The notes: generated from the letters alone by a model not told the origin. DNA of 64,000 bases from Chitinophagales bacterium (GCA_013299105.1 JAAFJY010000009.1:62001-126000), one strand, 5' to 3'. Counted from the stretch's first letter, positions 24,868-33,968 are shown. Program-made: numbers and translations.

Positions 24868-25755
24868 CTAAAGCAATTCCAGTTTCAGCAATTGAGCAAA
24901 TTGGGCCTTTTCATCTGGACTAAGGCCCAAGATCAAATCAGATCCTTTCAGGTGATAAAACTGATAATCAGCAGTTGCCATTGATGCATTTGCTTCGAGC
25001 AAGATTTGTTTGAAATTTTCCCATTCGTCCTGAGTGAGGATGATTTCCCTGGATTTCTTGTTGAAAAGAAAACTCAAGCTTCTTTTTTGATTGGAATTCA
25101 GGGTTTCAAGAACATCTTCAGGTTTGAAATGTCTTTCGGAAATGCTACTCAGTTTTTTTATAAATTCGGCATAAGTGCCAACTTCTTGAATTTCAGTTGG
25201 TGCAATGAGTACTTTATTGGCGTCACATTTCAAAAGCTGAGCCACGTCTATTTTTTGCTCGGAATCATAAAAAACGAGCCCCTGGCCATTGATTTGCTCC
25301 TCTAGCATCCCTTTTCCCAGAACCATCGCCAGTACATCGTGCTCGGACATTTTTTCCTGACTTTTGAAAAAACCAGCTTTTCTCAAAAAGCCTAATTTCT
25401 GTTGCATGGAACCAAGTGGTATCCAGGTTTTTTTAGAATGATCAATTAACTCATTTCCGATTGATTGAATGAACACCAGAACCAAACAAAGAGGTAAAGT
25501 GTAGGTAAAAAGCATGGCTACCAGTCGCAAATCGGTGTTGGCAATCGATAGGATGCCAAGGCTTAGGTAACGCATCAAAATGAAGAAAAGTCCCAACAGA
25601 CAACCTACACCAATTTGCATCCACAAATTCTGGAAGCCTGCCAACAATCCTGGAATAATTCCACCCAAATTGGGATCTGCTTCGAGTAAGAGTACAATGA
25701 AAATGCCAAGGACGATTAATGCAGCATTCCAGATTAGGTTTTTCCTCATTTTCAA
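24868..25755 (-). CDS. Membrane protein of unknown function
   Basis: A 295-residue protein that I do not recognise. Four hydrophobic segments lie at about 8-26, 28-42, 46-64 and 78-103, the last with a TYTLPLCLVLVFIQSIGNE pattern. The remaining 190 residues are hydrophilic and mixed alpha/beta, ending FAQLLKLELL, with no recognised motif. The soluble part contains KSQEKMSEHDVLAMVLGKGM and a Lys-rich stretch NQKRSLSFLFNKKSR. It may be a sensor or scaffold at the inner membrane (speculation). ATGs at 25755 and 25749 are both possible. Confidence 0.6.
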   Translation of the reverse strand: MKMRKNLIWNAALIVLGIFIVLLLEADPNLGGIIPGLLAGFQNLWMQIGVGCLLGLFFILMRYLSLGILSIANTDLRLVAMLFTYTLPLCLVLVFIQSIGNELIDHSKKTWIPLGSMQQKLGFLRKAGFFKSQEKMSEHDVLAMVLGKGMLEEQINGQGLVFYDSEQKIDVAQLLKCDANKVLIAPTEIQEVGTYAEFIKKLSSISERHFKPEDVLETLNSNQKRSLSFLFNKKSREIILTQDEWENFKQILLEANASMATADYQFYHLKGSDLILGLSPDEKAQFAQLLKLELL

Positions 25756-25810
25756 AGGGATTGGATAATTTTGAATTTGTATTGAGTCTGTTTGTAGTTT
25801 CTTTGAAAAA

Positions 25811-25857
25811 TTTTACCCCGGTATTTCGCCATGAAAAAACGAAATACCGGGGTAAAA
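25811..25857 (-). terminator. Terminator of the 25897-28281 permease gene
   Basis: TTTTACCCCGGTATTTCG pairs with CGAAATACCGGGGTAAAA around an 11-base loop: an 18-bp perfect stem flanked by T-runs on both strands. It lies 40 bp after the permease stop and can also end transcription from the opposite direction. Confidence 0.88.
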
Positions 25858-25896
25858 ATAAGCTAAAACCTCGAATTTTACAACAATATTGAGGTT

Positions 25897-28281
25897 TCAC
25901 TCGCTCCGCAAACTCTTCACGGGATTGTCCAAAGCAGCTTTCACGCTTTGAAATCCCACGGTCAAAACGGCGATCAGCAGCGCCCCGAAACCAACTGCCG
26001 CGAACATCCACCAAGACAAAACAATTTGGTAAGCAAAATCTTGTAGCCACTGCGTGGCAAAATACCAAGCCAGGGGCGAAGCCAAAACCAGGGCAAACAA
26101 GACCAATTTGGCAAAATCTTTGCCCAGCATGTAAGCAATGTTCACAATTCCTGCCCCTAACACTTTGCGGATGCCAATCTCTTTGACCCTCTGCTCGGTA
26201 CTGAAAACCACCAGGCCAAAAAGCCCCAGACAGGAAACCAGGATGGCCAAAAAGGCAAAACTCAGCATAATGCGCCCCACGCGCTGCTCGGATAAGTACT
26301 GGGTTTGCAAGTCCTGATCCACAAAACCGTAGGTGATGGGGCTGAGAGGAGAAAGCTTTTTGTAGGCTTTTTGCACTTGGCTCAATACTTGTTCGGTGCT
26401 GTTCGCTTCGGTTTTAATCAGCAGGGTGAAATAGGATTCCAGGGGGCGATAGCGCAAAATCAAGGGCTCGATTTGTTGGCGCAGGTTTTGAAAATGAAAA
26501 TCTTTGAGCACTCCAATGACCTTGCCTTCCTGCCCGTAGAATTTGATTTTTTTACCCAAAGCCGACTGTGTGTTCCATCCCATTCTTTTCATCGCAGCTT
26601 CGTTGATGAGGTAAGGGATGCTCAAGGCTGAAGTGTCAGCCGTTATTTTAGCTGAAAAATTGCGCCCACTGATGATGCTTAAGCCCGTGGTGGACACAAA
26701 ATCGGCATCCACATTGACTTGGCTCATCAAAAACTCGTCTTTGGGGCTTTGGCCTTCCCATTCAGCAGTACTGGAATTCCCGACATTGACCAAATTACTG
26801 GTCGCGACGGAGGTCTGGGCTACGCCTGGAATTTGGCTGACCACATTTTTGAACAAAGTCGATTTTTCTTGAAGCTCGTCCTTGAGATTGACGTACAAGA
26901 GATTGGATTGGTCAAAGCCCAATTTGTTGTGCTGCATAAAACGCAATTGCTGATAAACGACCAAGGTGCCAATGGCCAAGGCGATGGAGAGTGTAAACTG
27001 CCCAACGACCAATGTTTGGCGAAAGCGCTTGCCGCTCGAAACGTCAAAAACACCTTTCAATACTTTTACCGGACGGAATGAGGACAGGAAAAAAGCCGGA
27101 TAAACCCCAGTTAAGAAACTCAATATGGCCGTAAAAACAAACAGCGCAAGCCAAAAATTGGCATTTACAAATGGAATAACCAGGATCTTATCGGTTAGGA
27201 AATTCAACCAAGGCAAAAGTAATTGAGCCAATAACAAACCCAAGAACAAGGCCAAGCTGGTCATGATGGCTGATTCGCCTAAAAATTGAAAAATCAGGCT
27301 GCCTCGCCCCGCACCAATCGACTTGCGAACTCCCACTTCTTTGGCTTTTTGTATCGACCTGGCGGTGGTCAAATTGATGAAATTGATCGCGGCAATGAAC
27401 AGAATGATCAAGCCAACGATGAGTGCCAGTTTGATGTAAAAATAGTCGCTACGGAACCCCCAATCGGTGCCAAAATCGAATTTGGAGTGCAGGTAAATAT
27501 CGCCCAGGGCCTGGAGTCCGAGTTGGGTATCTTGGTCATCCTTGTACTTGGCGAGTTGCTTTTTGATCGTTTGGGCAAAGGCTGTACCGTCGGCCTCTGC
27601 GCGGAGTTGCAGGTAGGTATGGTAGTTGTTGGAACCCCATTGGTAGCCCCATTCGTCGTAGCGTTGTACAAAAGCGAAAGGAAGGAGTACGTCAAATTGA
27701 AGGTGAGACTGCGCGGGCGGGTTTTTTGCGACGGCAACCAGTTTGAGGGTTTTGTCATTGTTTAGCACGATTTCCCGTCCGATGAGTGGAAGAAATTGCC
27801 AATCTTGGCCAAAAAATCGCTCGGCCATGGCCTCTGTGAAAATAACTTCATGGGGGTCATTGAAAACTTGAGAAGGGTTACCAAGGCGGAGCGGAAAGTT
27901 GAACATTTTAAAAAAACCAGGGTCAACTACGTGCATTTGTTCCGCTTCCAAAGCCTGATCGCTATCGCTCAACAAACCACCCCAACGGCCAACGCGGGCA
28001 AAATTTTGAATCACCGGAAAATCTGCCTGCAAAGCCGGAGCCAAAGGTCCCGGTGTTTGTGCAACCGAATAAATCGCATCCCCTTGCTTTTGTTTTTCGG
28101 TAATGCGATAAATGTTTTCGTAGTTTTGGTGAAAACGATCCGTGCTCAATTCGTCCCAAATGAACAGGCCAATGAGAATGCAACTGGCAATGCCGAGGGC
28201 CAAGCCACCAAGGTTGATCGCTGAGTAAACCTTGCTTTTCAACAATGTGCGAAAAGTGATTTTGAGATAGCTGGAAAACAT
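25897..28281 (-). CDS. FtsX/MacB-type ABC transporter permease (isolated copy)
   Basis: A 794-residue permease. TM1 (about 21-43) is followed by a MacB-type periplasmic core domain. The first FtsX domain has three helices (about 285-400), with the coupling motif KEVGVRKSIGAGRG, and ends PAFFLSSFRPVKVLKG. TM5 (about 425-445) precedes a second periplasmic domain, and the second FtsX domain (about 680-785) has EQRVKEIGIRKVLGAG. The C-terminus is NPVKSLRSE. Relatives work with a MacB-like ATPase in exporting or sensing peptides and lipoproteins; no ATPase gene is nearby. It stands 10 kb from the main permease array, has its own terminator, and has a sigma-54-like site about 100 bp upstream. Confidence 0.93.
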   Translation of the reverse strand: MFSSYLKITFRTLLKSKVYSAINLGGLALGIASCILIGLFIWDELSTDRFHQNYENIYRITEKQKQGDAIYSVAQTPGPLAPALQADFPVIQNFARVGRWGGLLSDSDQALEAEQMHVVDPGFFKMFNFPLRLGNPSQVFNDPHEVIFTEAMAERFFGQDWQFLPLIGREIVLNNDKTLKLVAVAKNPPAQSHLQFDVLLPFAFVQRYDEWGYQWGSNNYHTYLQLRAEADGTAFAQTIKKQLAKYKDDQDTQLGLQALGDIYLHSKFDFGTDWGFRSDYFYIKLALIVGLIILFIAAINFINLTTARSIQKAKEVGVRKSIGAGRGSLIFQFLGESAIMTSLALFLGLLLAQLLLPWLNFLTDKILVIPFVNANFWLALFVFTAILSFLTGVYPAFFLSSFRPVKVLKGVFDVSSGKRFRQTLVVGQFTLSIALAIGTLVVYQQLRFMQHNKLGFDQSNLLYVNLKDELQEKSTLFKNVVSQIPGVAQTSVATSNLVNVGNSSTAEWEGQSPKDEFLMSQVNVDADFVSTTGLSIISGRNFSAKITADTSALSIPYLINEAAMKRMGWNTQSALGKKIKFYGQEGKVIGVLKDFHFQNLRQQIEPLILRYRPLESYFTLLIKTEANSTEQVLSQVQKAYKKLSPLSPITYGFVDQDLQTQYLSEQRVGRIMLSFAFLAILVSCLGLFGLVVFSTEQRVKEIGIRKVLGAGIVNIAYMLGKDFAKLVLFALVLASPLAWYFATQWLQDFAYQIVLSWWMFAAVGFGALLIAVLTVGFQSVKAALDNPVKSLRSE

Positions 28282-28378
28282 ACAACTCCAATTTTAATGA
28301 TCGATACAACTGCACACATTGCAATGGGTTCATCTTCTGGCAAAAACAATAGTTTGAAGGTGAGCCAAGTATCACCAG

Positions 28379-28394
28379 CCAATTATTGTGCCAA
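28379..28394 (-). promoter_or_regulatory. Sigma-54-like promoter upstream of the isolated permease gene
   Basis: The minus strand reads TTGGCACAATAATTGG: a -24 element TTGGCACA, four bases, then TTGG at -12. It is one base from the TGGCAC-N5-TTGC consensus and resembles the sites before two other permease genes (43533-43548 and 46163-46179). The rest of the 28282-28633 gap contains no gene. Confidence 0.5.
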
Positions 28395-28633
28395 TTCTGT
28401 AAGTAGCTGATTGCGAGCCGATAGATAATGAGATTTGTGTTGGGTGGTGTCCGTTTTTGAACAAGCCTTGTGCGAATTTGCAAAACACTTGCTGATTTAA
28501 AAAACGTTTTGTATATTGTGGGTGAATAATGCTATAAATTGGTCTTTTTTAATTTATCCTCCCAACATTGACGCTGATTCATCCCATCTGAACTTCATTC
28601 TTCAGTCTTTTTCACTTGTTAATCAATACACTT

Positions 28634-29050
28634 ATGAACTCTACCAAACTTTTGCTCGGCACCCTGGCTGGTTTCATCGGCTATTTTATGGGTGGTTTCG
28701 TCATGTACACTGTTGTATTCAAGAATGCCCTGGCTAGCGCCATGCCCAATATGGCCGCAGCCCAGGTTCCCGGCCCGAATATGGTGGCTTTGGCCATTGG
28801 GAATCTTGCTGGCGCTTTTTTACTCACCTTGATTTTTGAAAGGTGGGCAGGTATTCGTACCCTGACCGCCGGGGCCATTGCTGGCGCAGTGATCGGGTTT
28901 TTAGTTGCGTTTAGCTTTGACCTCATGTTTTTAGGCACTACCAACCTGATGACCTGGAGTGGAGTAATCCTGGATGGCATTGTTTATGCCATCATCAGCG
29001 CTATTGCTGGTGCCTTGATCGGCTTGACCTTGGGCTATAAGCGCAAATGA
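28634..29050 (+). CDS. Small four-helix membrane protein, function unknown
   Basis: A 138-residue hydrophobic protein with four predicted membrane helices (about 5-27, 47-65, 73-93 and 108-131). The GTLAGFIGYFMGGFVMY and GAIAGAVIGFLVAFSFDLMF stretches are glycine-rich, suggesting tight helix packing. It resembles DUF1761-type small membrane proteins in size and layout, but the family assignment is not certain. The ATG at 28634 is chosen because the six codons before it do not extend the first helix. A TIR-bounded element begins 4 bp after its stop. Confidence 0.65.
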   Translation: MNSTKLLLGTLAGFIGYFMGGFVMYTVVFKNALASAMPNMAAAQVPGPNMVALAIGNLAGAFLLTLIFERWAGIRTLTAGAIAGAVIGFLVAFSFDLMFLGTTNLMTWSGVILDGIVYAIISAIAGALIGLTLGYKRK

Positions 29051-29054
29051 GAGC

Positions 29055-29220
29055 TTAGAGTATGTTTAAAATTTTTTGTTTGCCATAAAACGGCCCAATT
29101 TCACCTAACCTTCGTTAGGAAAATGCTCATTATGCGCTGCATAACTCCGCTTTTCCTACCTCGATTAGTCAAAATTTGCCTCGTTTTCTGACTAAACCTC
29201 CAATATTTAAACACACTCTT
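29055..29220. repeat. 166-bp element with terminal inverted repeats
   Basis: The left end TTAGAGTATGTTTAAA and right end TTTAAACACACTCTT are inverted copies over about 15 bp with one mismatch. Inside are a perfect stem-loop CCTAAC-CTTC-GTTAGG (near 29105) and a palindrome TTATGC-GCT-GCATAA. It has no coding capacity. Small size, inverted ends and intergenic position suggest a MITE-like or folded RNA element. Only one copy is in the window. Confidence 0.55.
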
Positions 29221-29288
29221 AATAATCGTTTGAATCCGCCCTTGTCACATTGCAGCAATACCTGACAAGGGCGGAAAATCATCGTTTC

Positions 29289-30404
29289 ATGGATAACTTG
29301 AGTCGCTTGATGTCAAAAGTAAGCTTGGTAATTGCACTTTTTCTGCTTTTTGACCCCACTGTTTTTGCCCAAAATTCAGTAAAACGCTACCTCTACGTAG
29401 CGGAACCCGGCATTCGCAACTACCTCGAATACGGTGGGCATGGTATCCTGGTGTACGACATAGACGACAACTACAAACTGGTCAAGCGCATTCCCACCGG
29501 AAGCCTCGATGCCAAAGGGCACCCTTTCAACGTCAAAGGCGTATGCGTGAGCCTGGCTACCCAGTGCATTTACGTAAGCACGATCAAGTCGCTGATGTGC
29601 ATCAGTTTGGAAAGCGAAAAGCTGCTATGGGAGAAGGTTTATGAAGCAGGCTGCGACCGCATGGCCATTTCACCGGATGGCTTGACCATTTTTCAACCTT
29701 CTTTTGAAAAGGACCAATGGTATGTTTTGGATGCCAAAACCGGAGAAGTGAAGGAACAGCTTATACTCAAAAACCGGGCCCATAACACACTGTTCGGCCT
29801 GGATGGAAAAAACGTGTATATGGAGGGTCTGGCTTCGCCTTATGTTACGGTGGTCAAGGCCAAAAATACCAGCCAACAGCGTCAAATTGGTCCGTTTTCG
29901 GCCAGCGTGCGCCCTTTTACGATCAATTCCAAACAATTCTTGCTGTTTGCGAATGTGGATGAACTATTGGGCTTTGAAATCGGTGACTTGAAAACTGGGC
30001 AGGTTTTACACCGCGTGGAAGTGCCTGGATTCCAAAAAGGGTTCATCAAGCGCCACGGCTGCCCGAGTCATGGCATCGGCCTCACGCCCAACGAAAAGGA
30101 GCTTTGGGTAACCGATGGCGCCAACCAACAAATGCACATTTTCGATGCTACCCAAATGCCACCTGTTTACCAAAGTTCAGTTGCTTTGCGCGATCAGCCC
30201 GGTTGGATTACTTTCAGCTTGGACGGCCAACACGCCTGGCCCAGTACTGGTGAAATCATTGAGCTTGCCAGCAAACGCATCATTCACCGCCTGGCCGATG
30301 AGAAAGGCGAGATTGTACAAAGTGAAAAAATGGTAGAGATCCACTTCAAAAACGGCAAGGCTGTGGTAAAGGGGGATCAGTTTGGCTTGGGAAGGCGGAA
30401 GTAA
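29289..30404 (+). CDS. Exported YncE-like beta-propeller protein
   Basis: A 371-residue protein with an N-terminal signal segment (VSLVIALFLLFDPTVFAQ). The rest is a seven-bladed-propeller type fold of the YncE/PQQ-dehydrogenase-like beta-propeller group, with repeated blade motifs: GILVYDIDDNYKLVKRIPTG, CDRMAISPDGLTIFQPS, YVLDAKTGEVKEQL, HGIGLTPNEKELWVTDG, MHIFDATQMPP and WITFSLDGQHAW. No cofactor or catalytic residues were recognised; such proteins are often binding modules. An in-frame TTG at 29250 was not used. The 29310 ATG is a second possible start. It is convergent with the MFS gene. Confidence 0.75.
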   Translation: MDNLSRLMSKVSLVIALFLLFDPTVFAQNSVKRYLYVAEPGIRNYLEYGGHGILVYDIDDNYKLVKRIPTGSLDAKGHPFNVKGVCVSLATQCIYVSTIKSLMCISLESEKLLWEKVYEAGCDRMAISPDGLTIFQPSFEKDQWYVLDAKTGEVKEQLILKNRAHNTLFGLDGKNVYMEGLASPYVTVVKAKNTSQQRQIGPFSASVRPFTINSKQFLLFANVDELLGFEIGDLKTGQVLHRVEVPGFQKGFIKRHGCPSHGIGLTPNEKELWVTDGANQQMHIFDATQMPPVYQSSVALRDQPGWITFSLDGQHAWPSTGEIIELASKRIIHRLADEKGEIVQSEKMVEIHFKNGKAVVKGDQFGLGRRK

Positions 30405-30450
30405 GTAAGGGGTTAAAAATAAACCTTTCCAGTTTTTAAGATACACGCAT

Positions 30451-30600
30451 GTCAACGTAACTGTCAACGTCATGTTGGAAATCCGCGAAAATCAGCTAAA
30501 TCCGCGTCATCCGCGTACTAATAACGGCCTCGCGCAGCGAGGGCATAATCTATAAAGTACGCAGTTACAATTTGGGTAAGGTTTATTCGTGGCTTGTCAC
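30451..30600 (-). repeat. 3'-flanking repeat family B, copy B2
   Basis: Read on the minus strand it begins CCACGAATAAACCTTACCC right after the MFS gene, has a stem-loop CCTCG-CTGCG-CGAGG (30528-30542), then GCGGATGACGCGGATTTAGC and TTCGCGGATTTCCAACATG, ending in two GTTGAC words. It aligns with copies B1 and B3 without the TG-rich insertion of B1. A short fragment of the same start (AATAAACCTTTCCA) also occurs on the plus strand at about 30417-30430. Confidence 0.75.
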
Positions 30601-30606
30601 TAAGCA

Positions 30607-31803
30607 TCACGCCACCTGCTCTTTGGGCAAAAATGCAATCGCCACAAACCCTAAAACCGATAAAATAATCAACACCGTGAAACTGGTGGCATAAGACCCC
30701 GTTTTGTCGTGCAAAGCCCCCGCCATGATCGGCCCAAAAGCTTCAGCCAAGCCGTCCATGGTCAATACCAAACCCATCACCCGGCCCATGACGCGGACCC
30801 CAAACAATTCTGCGGCCATCAGGGGGATGATCATGTAATCGCCGCCCAGGCCAATGCCAAACAAGACCGCAAATACATAAATGGCCTTGGGGCTGCTATT
30901 GCTATACAACAACAAAATGGCCAAGCTAACGATCGCATAAATCAGCAACATCACGTATTTTTTGGCAAAACGATCGGCCAACCAACCCATCAGTAAGCGC
31001 CCGATGATGCTGGAACCCAACACCAGCGAGAGGATATTGGCCGCTTGCCCTTGGCTGTATTGCAAGTCCAGGCTCAGGAAGAGCTTGAGGTTTTGACTCA
31101 CTCCCGCTACCGCACCAATGGAACACATGCTCCCAACGACCAAAAGATAAAAGGATGAACTGCGCAAAACCTCCGACAAGGAGACTTTGGGTGCATTTCC
31201 AGAACTGCCAGGATCGTTCGATTCAGGATTTTCTTTCACAAACCAAGCCATGGGCCAGGCGACCACAATGATGACCAACCCCAAAACGATCAATGCCTGG
31301 TGCCAACCCACCTGGACGTTGAGCCAGCGGGCAATGTGGGGCACGAGCATGCCGCCCACTCCAATGCCTAGGTAAACGATGCCCATTGCTTTGCCCCGAC
31401 CCGCATTGAACCAGCGGGAAATCAAAACCTGATTGGGCAAGGGCCCACCACACATGTAACCAAGTGCAATCAGAAAATACAGGCAATAAAACTGCCAGCT
31501 AGAACCCATCAAACCCAGGCCCATGACCGCAACACCTACCATCAAAATACCCGACAACATCAACCTGCGCGGCCCAAAACGATCAACTACCCAGCCTGCC
31601 AAAAAACCAAAAAGTGGCCCCACAATGACCTTGCCAGCCAAATTACCGGAAGTAACCATCGCTCGCGACCAGCCAAACTCCTGGACCCAAAAGTCGTAGA
31701 AAAAGGGCAAACCGTAAAACATGATGCCAACGATTGAAAACAGGCTCAAAAAGCCAGCCGCGCCAACCTTGAGTTGTCCATTGCTGAGTTGAGAATTTTG
31801 CAT
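30607..31803 (-). CDS. Major facilitator superfamily transporter (oxalate/formate antiporter-like)
   Basis: A 398-residue inner-membrane transporter with about 12 hydrophobic helices. The loop 2-3 MFS signature is GFLAGWVVDRFGPRRLM (about 68-84) and its repeat in the second half is GWLADRFAKKYVM. The ISRWFNAGRGKAMGI motif before helix 5 is typical of the monocarboxylate/oxalate-formate group. It is the last gene of the carbohydrate operon, 49 bp after the SDR gene, and probably imports the sugar acid or other organic acid handled by the upstream enzymes (inference). Copy B2 of repeat family B directly follows its stop. Confidence 0.9.
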   Translation of the reverse strand: MQNSQLSNGQLKVGAAGFLSLFSIVGIMFYGLPFFYDFWVQEFGWSRAMVTSGNLAGKVIVGPLFGFLAGWVVDRFGPRRLMLSGILMVGVAVMGLGLMGSSWQFYCLYFLIALGYMCGGPLPNQVLISRWFNAGRGKAMGIVYLGIGVGGMLVPHIARWLNVQVGWHQALIVLGLVIIVVAWPMAWFVKENPESNDPGSSGNAPKVSLSEVLRSSSFYLLVVGSMCSIGAVAGVSQNLKLFLSLDLQYSQGQAANILSLVLGSSIIGRLLMGWLADRFAKKYVMLLIYAIVSLAILLLYSNSSPKAIYVFAVLFGIGLGGDYMIIPLMAAELFGVRVMGRVMGLVLTMDGLAEAFGPIMAGALHDKTGSYATSFTVLIILSVLGFVAIAFLPKEQVA

Positions 31804-31811
31804 CTGAAATT

Positions 31812-31836
31812 AGGTGTTTTGAGGTGTTTTGAGGTG
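31812..31836. repeat. Short tandem repeat (10-bp unit)
   Basis: The unit AGGTGTTTTG occurs twice in tandem, followed by a partial third AGGTG. It occupies the gap between the SDR and MFS genes and may alter their coupling if its copy number changes. Confidence 0.6.
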
Positions 31837-31852
31837 AGTTTTGCAGGGAGAA

Positions 31853-32623
31853 TTACAAACGTGACAGGGTAAGCCCGCCGTCGACCATAAAAACTTGACC
31901 AGTAGAGTAGGGGAAGTGCCCAGCGGCCAAGGCTCCGGCTACTTTTCCCACGTCTTCAGGGGTGCCCCAGCGGGCTTGCACGCAGAGGCCCTGGGCGATC
32001 AAATTGTCGTATTTTTCCACTACCCCCGCAGTCATGTCCGTAGCGATCACGCCAGGGCGAATTTCAAAGACGGGGATATTGTACTCTCCCAGGCGGGCTG
32101 CAAACAATTGCGTAACCATACCTATCCCTGCTTTGGAGACACAGTATTCACCCCGATTGACCGAGGCGACGGTCGCTGAAATGGAAGAAACGTTGATGAT
32201 GCAAGCAAAAAAATCACTTTGAGCTGCTTTTTGCTCAATCATCCAATTGGCAGCAGCCTGGGTGAGGAAATAGCAACTCTTCAAGTTGGTGTCCAATACT
32301 TCGTCAAAACTCTGCTCGCTGGTTTGCAACACATCGCGCCGCTCACGAGGGGCGATGCCCGCATTGTTGACCAGCACATTGAGTTGGCCAAAATGGGCTT
32401 TGACTTGCTCAAGCACACGTGCACGATCCTCGGCCAAAGCTACGTTGCCTTGGCAGTAAATTACATCAACTCCCAGTGCTTTGATTTCAACTAGGGTGTC
32501 GGCTACCGCAATTTCCGGCCTAAGGCCGTTGATCGCGAGGTCATATCCTTGCTGCGCCAAGGCTTTGACGATGCCAAGTCCGATTCCCCTGCTTCCCCCG
32601 GTGACCAGTGCTACTTTTTTCAT
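31853..32623 (-). CDS. Short-chain dehydrogenase/reductase (classical SDR)
   Basis: A 256-residue NAD(P)-dependent oxidoreductase. The Rossmann motif TGGSRGIGLG (8-17), NNAG (86-89), the serine of INVSSIS, and the catalytic Y-x-x-x-K in YCVSKAG are all present, with RPGVIATDMT after it and VDGGLTLSRL at the end. Similar enzymes are named 3-ketoacyl-ACP reductase, but the setting between sugar enzymes suggests it oxidises or reduces a sugar or uronate derivative. The start at 32623 begins at the conserved KKVALVTGG; 30 upstream codons lack conservation signs. It lies 199 bp after the Gfo/Idh/MocA gene. Confidence 0.9.
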   Translation of the reverse strand: MKKVALVTGGSRGIGLGIVKALAQQGYDLAINGLRPEIAVADTLVEIKALGVDVIYCQGNVALAEDRARVLEQVKAHFGQLNVLVNNAGIAPRERRDVLQTSEQSFDEVLDTNLKSCYFLTQAAANWMIEQKAAQSDFFACIINVSSISATVASVNRGEYCVSKAGIGMVTQLFAARLGEYNIPVFEIRPGVIATDMTAGVVEKYDNLIAQGLCVQARWGTPEDVGKVAGALAAGHFPYSTGQVFMVDGGLTLSRL

Positions 32624-32720
32624 TGCAATTCGATTTATCTTATGGGTTGTTTTACGATCGACAAGTTTGTGACCAGTGCGGTTCAAAGATTCCAAACCGT
32701 GAAAGAACAGCACTTATGAT

Positions 32721-32795
32721 ACGATAAAACTTGCCAGCGAGCCCCCCAAATCATATGTCGTATCTGGTACGTCGTCTATCGTAGGTCAAAAACAG
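32721..32795. repeat. Dispersed repeat family C, copy C2
   Basis: It shares with 3205-3285 the blocks CAGCGA and AAATCAT followed by TGTCG, ACGTCGTCTATCGTAGGTC and AAAAA. It lies in the 199-bp gap between the Gfo/Idh/MocA and SDR genes of one apparent operon. Confidence 0.65.
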
Positions 32796-32822
32796 GGTTT
32801 AAACTTCAAAACTCACGTTGAT

Positions 32823-33968
32823 CTAGAGTTCAGGAACATCCACCCAGGCTCGTTTTGCCCAACTTTCCAGTCCCTTTTCGGCCAATTGTACGCCTTTTGC
32901 CCCTGCTTTCAAGTTCCAGGGGAAGGGCTCGTCTTTTACCACGTGTTTCAAAAACAATTCCCATTGGGCTTTGAAGGCGTTGTCGTGTATTTCCTGTTCA
33001 GGTACTTTGGCCCAGCCGCCCATGAAGTCGATGGGCTGCACGATGTCGGGATTCCACACGGGTTTGGGCGTATTGCCATAGTGCTGGGTATAGCATTCGC
33101 GCAAGCCTGCTACTGCCGAACCTTTGGTGCCATCCACTTGCAAAGTCAGTAGGTCATCGCGCCGAACGCGGACCGTCCAGGAGGAATTGAAATGGGCGAT
33201 GACGCCATTTTCTAATTCAAAAGTAGCATAAGCAGCGTCGTCGGCGGTGCATTTGTAAGCCTGGCCATTTTCATCAACCCGCTGTGGGATATGGGTCGCG
33301 CCCAAGCAAGAAACGGCCTTTACTTTGCCAAAAACTTCATCCAAAACGTAACGCCAATGGCAAAGCATGTCCACGATGATGCCACCATCGTCTTCCTTGC
33401 GGTAATTCCAGGAAGGGCGTTGGGCCGGAATGGAATCGCCTTCAAAAACCCAATACCCAAATTCGCCGCGCACGGATAGGATGCGGCCAAAAAAGCCTTG
33501 CTGGATCAAGCGTTTGAGCTTTAGGATGCCTGGCAACCAGAGCTTGTCTTGTACCACCCCGTTTTTCAGACCCGCCTTGGTGCACAAGTCGTACAATTCC
33601 AGCGCTGATGCAGTACTCACGGCCACTGGTTTTTCACAATAGATATGTTTGCCTGCTTGGATAGCTGCTTTGACGGCATCGGCTCTGCGCCCGGTGGTTT
33701 GGGCATCGAAATAGATGCTGTAATTCGGATCTCGCAGCACTTCATCCAGGTCGGTGCTCATTTTTTGTACGCCACTCAGCTTGCAAAGTTGTTTCAACTT
33801 ATTGGCATTGCGACCTACCAAAATTGGATCGGGTATGATGACTTCATCGGCTCCAATTTTTACGCCCCCTTGCTGGATGATGGCTGCGATCGAGCGCAGC
33901 AAGTGTTGGTTGGTTCCCATGCGGCCCGTTACGCCGTTCATGATGATGCCTATGGTGTGATGTTTCAT
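32823..33968 (-). CDS. Gfo/Idh/MocA family oxidoreductase
   Basis: A 381-residue NAD(P)-dependent sugar dehydrogenase. The N-terminal Rossmann region begins TIGIIMNGVTGRMGTNQHL, and the family marker AGKHIYCEKPVAVS (about 106-119) supplies the catalytic Lys of the EKP motif. The C-terminal alpha/beta domain contains DDGGIIVDMLCHWRYVLDE, with the D and H that complete the active site, and later WTVRVRRDDLL. Members oxidise hydroxyl groups of sugars, inositols or glycosides. It follows the isomerase gene by 4 bp, so the two are likely cotranscribed; the substrate is probably the same sugar. Confidence 0.92.
   Translation of the reverse strand: MKHHTIGIIMNGVTGRMGTNQHLLRSIAAIIQQGGVKIGADEVIIPDPILVGRNANKLKQLCKLSGVQKMSTDLDEVLRDPNYSIYFDAQTTGRRADAVKAAIQAGKHIYCEKPVAVSTASALELYDLCTKAGLKNGVVQDKLWLPGILKLKRLIQQGFFGRILSVRGEFGYWVFEGDSIPAQRPSWNYRKEDDGGIIVDMLCHWRYVLDEVFGKVKAVSCLGATHIPQRVDENGQAYKCTADDAAYATFELENGVIAHFNSSWTVRVRRDDLLTLQVDGTKGSAVAGLRECYTQHYGNTPKPVWNPDIVQPIDFMGGWAKVPEQEIHDNAFKAQWELFLKHVVKDEPFPWNLKAGAKGVQLAEKGLESWAKRAWVDVPEL

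Noticed and set aside
24868-25755. Assignment of this membrane protein to the permease cluster as an accessory factor
   Set aside because: It is separated from the isolated permease by a strong terminator and shares no motif with known ABC accessory proteins.
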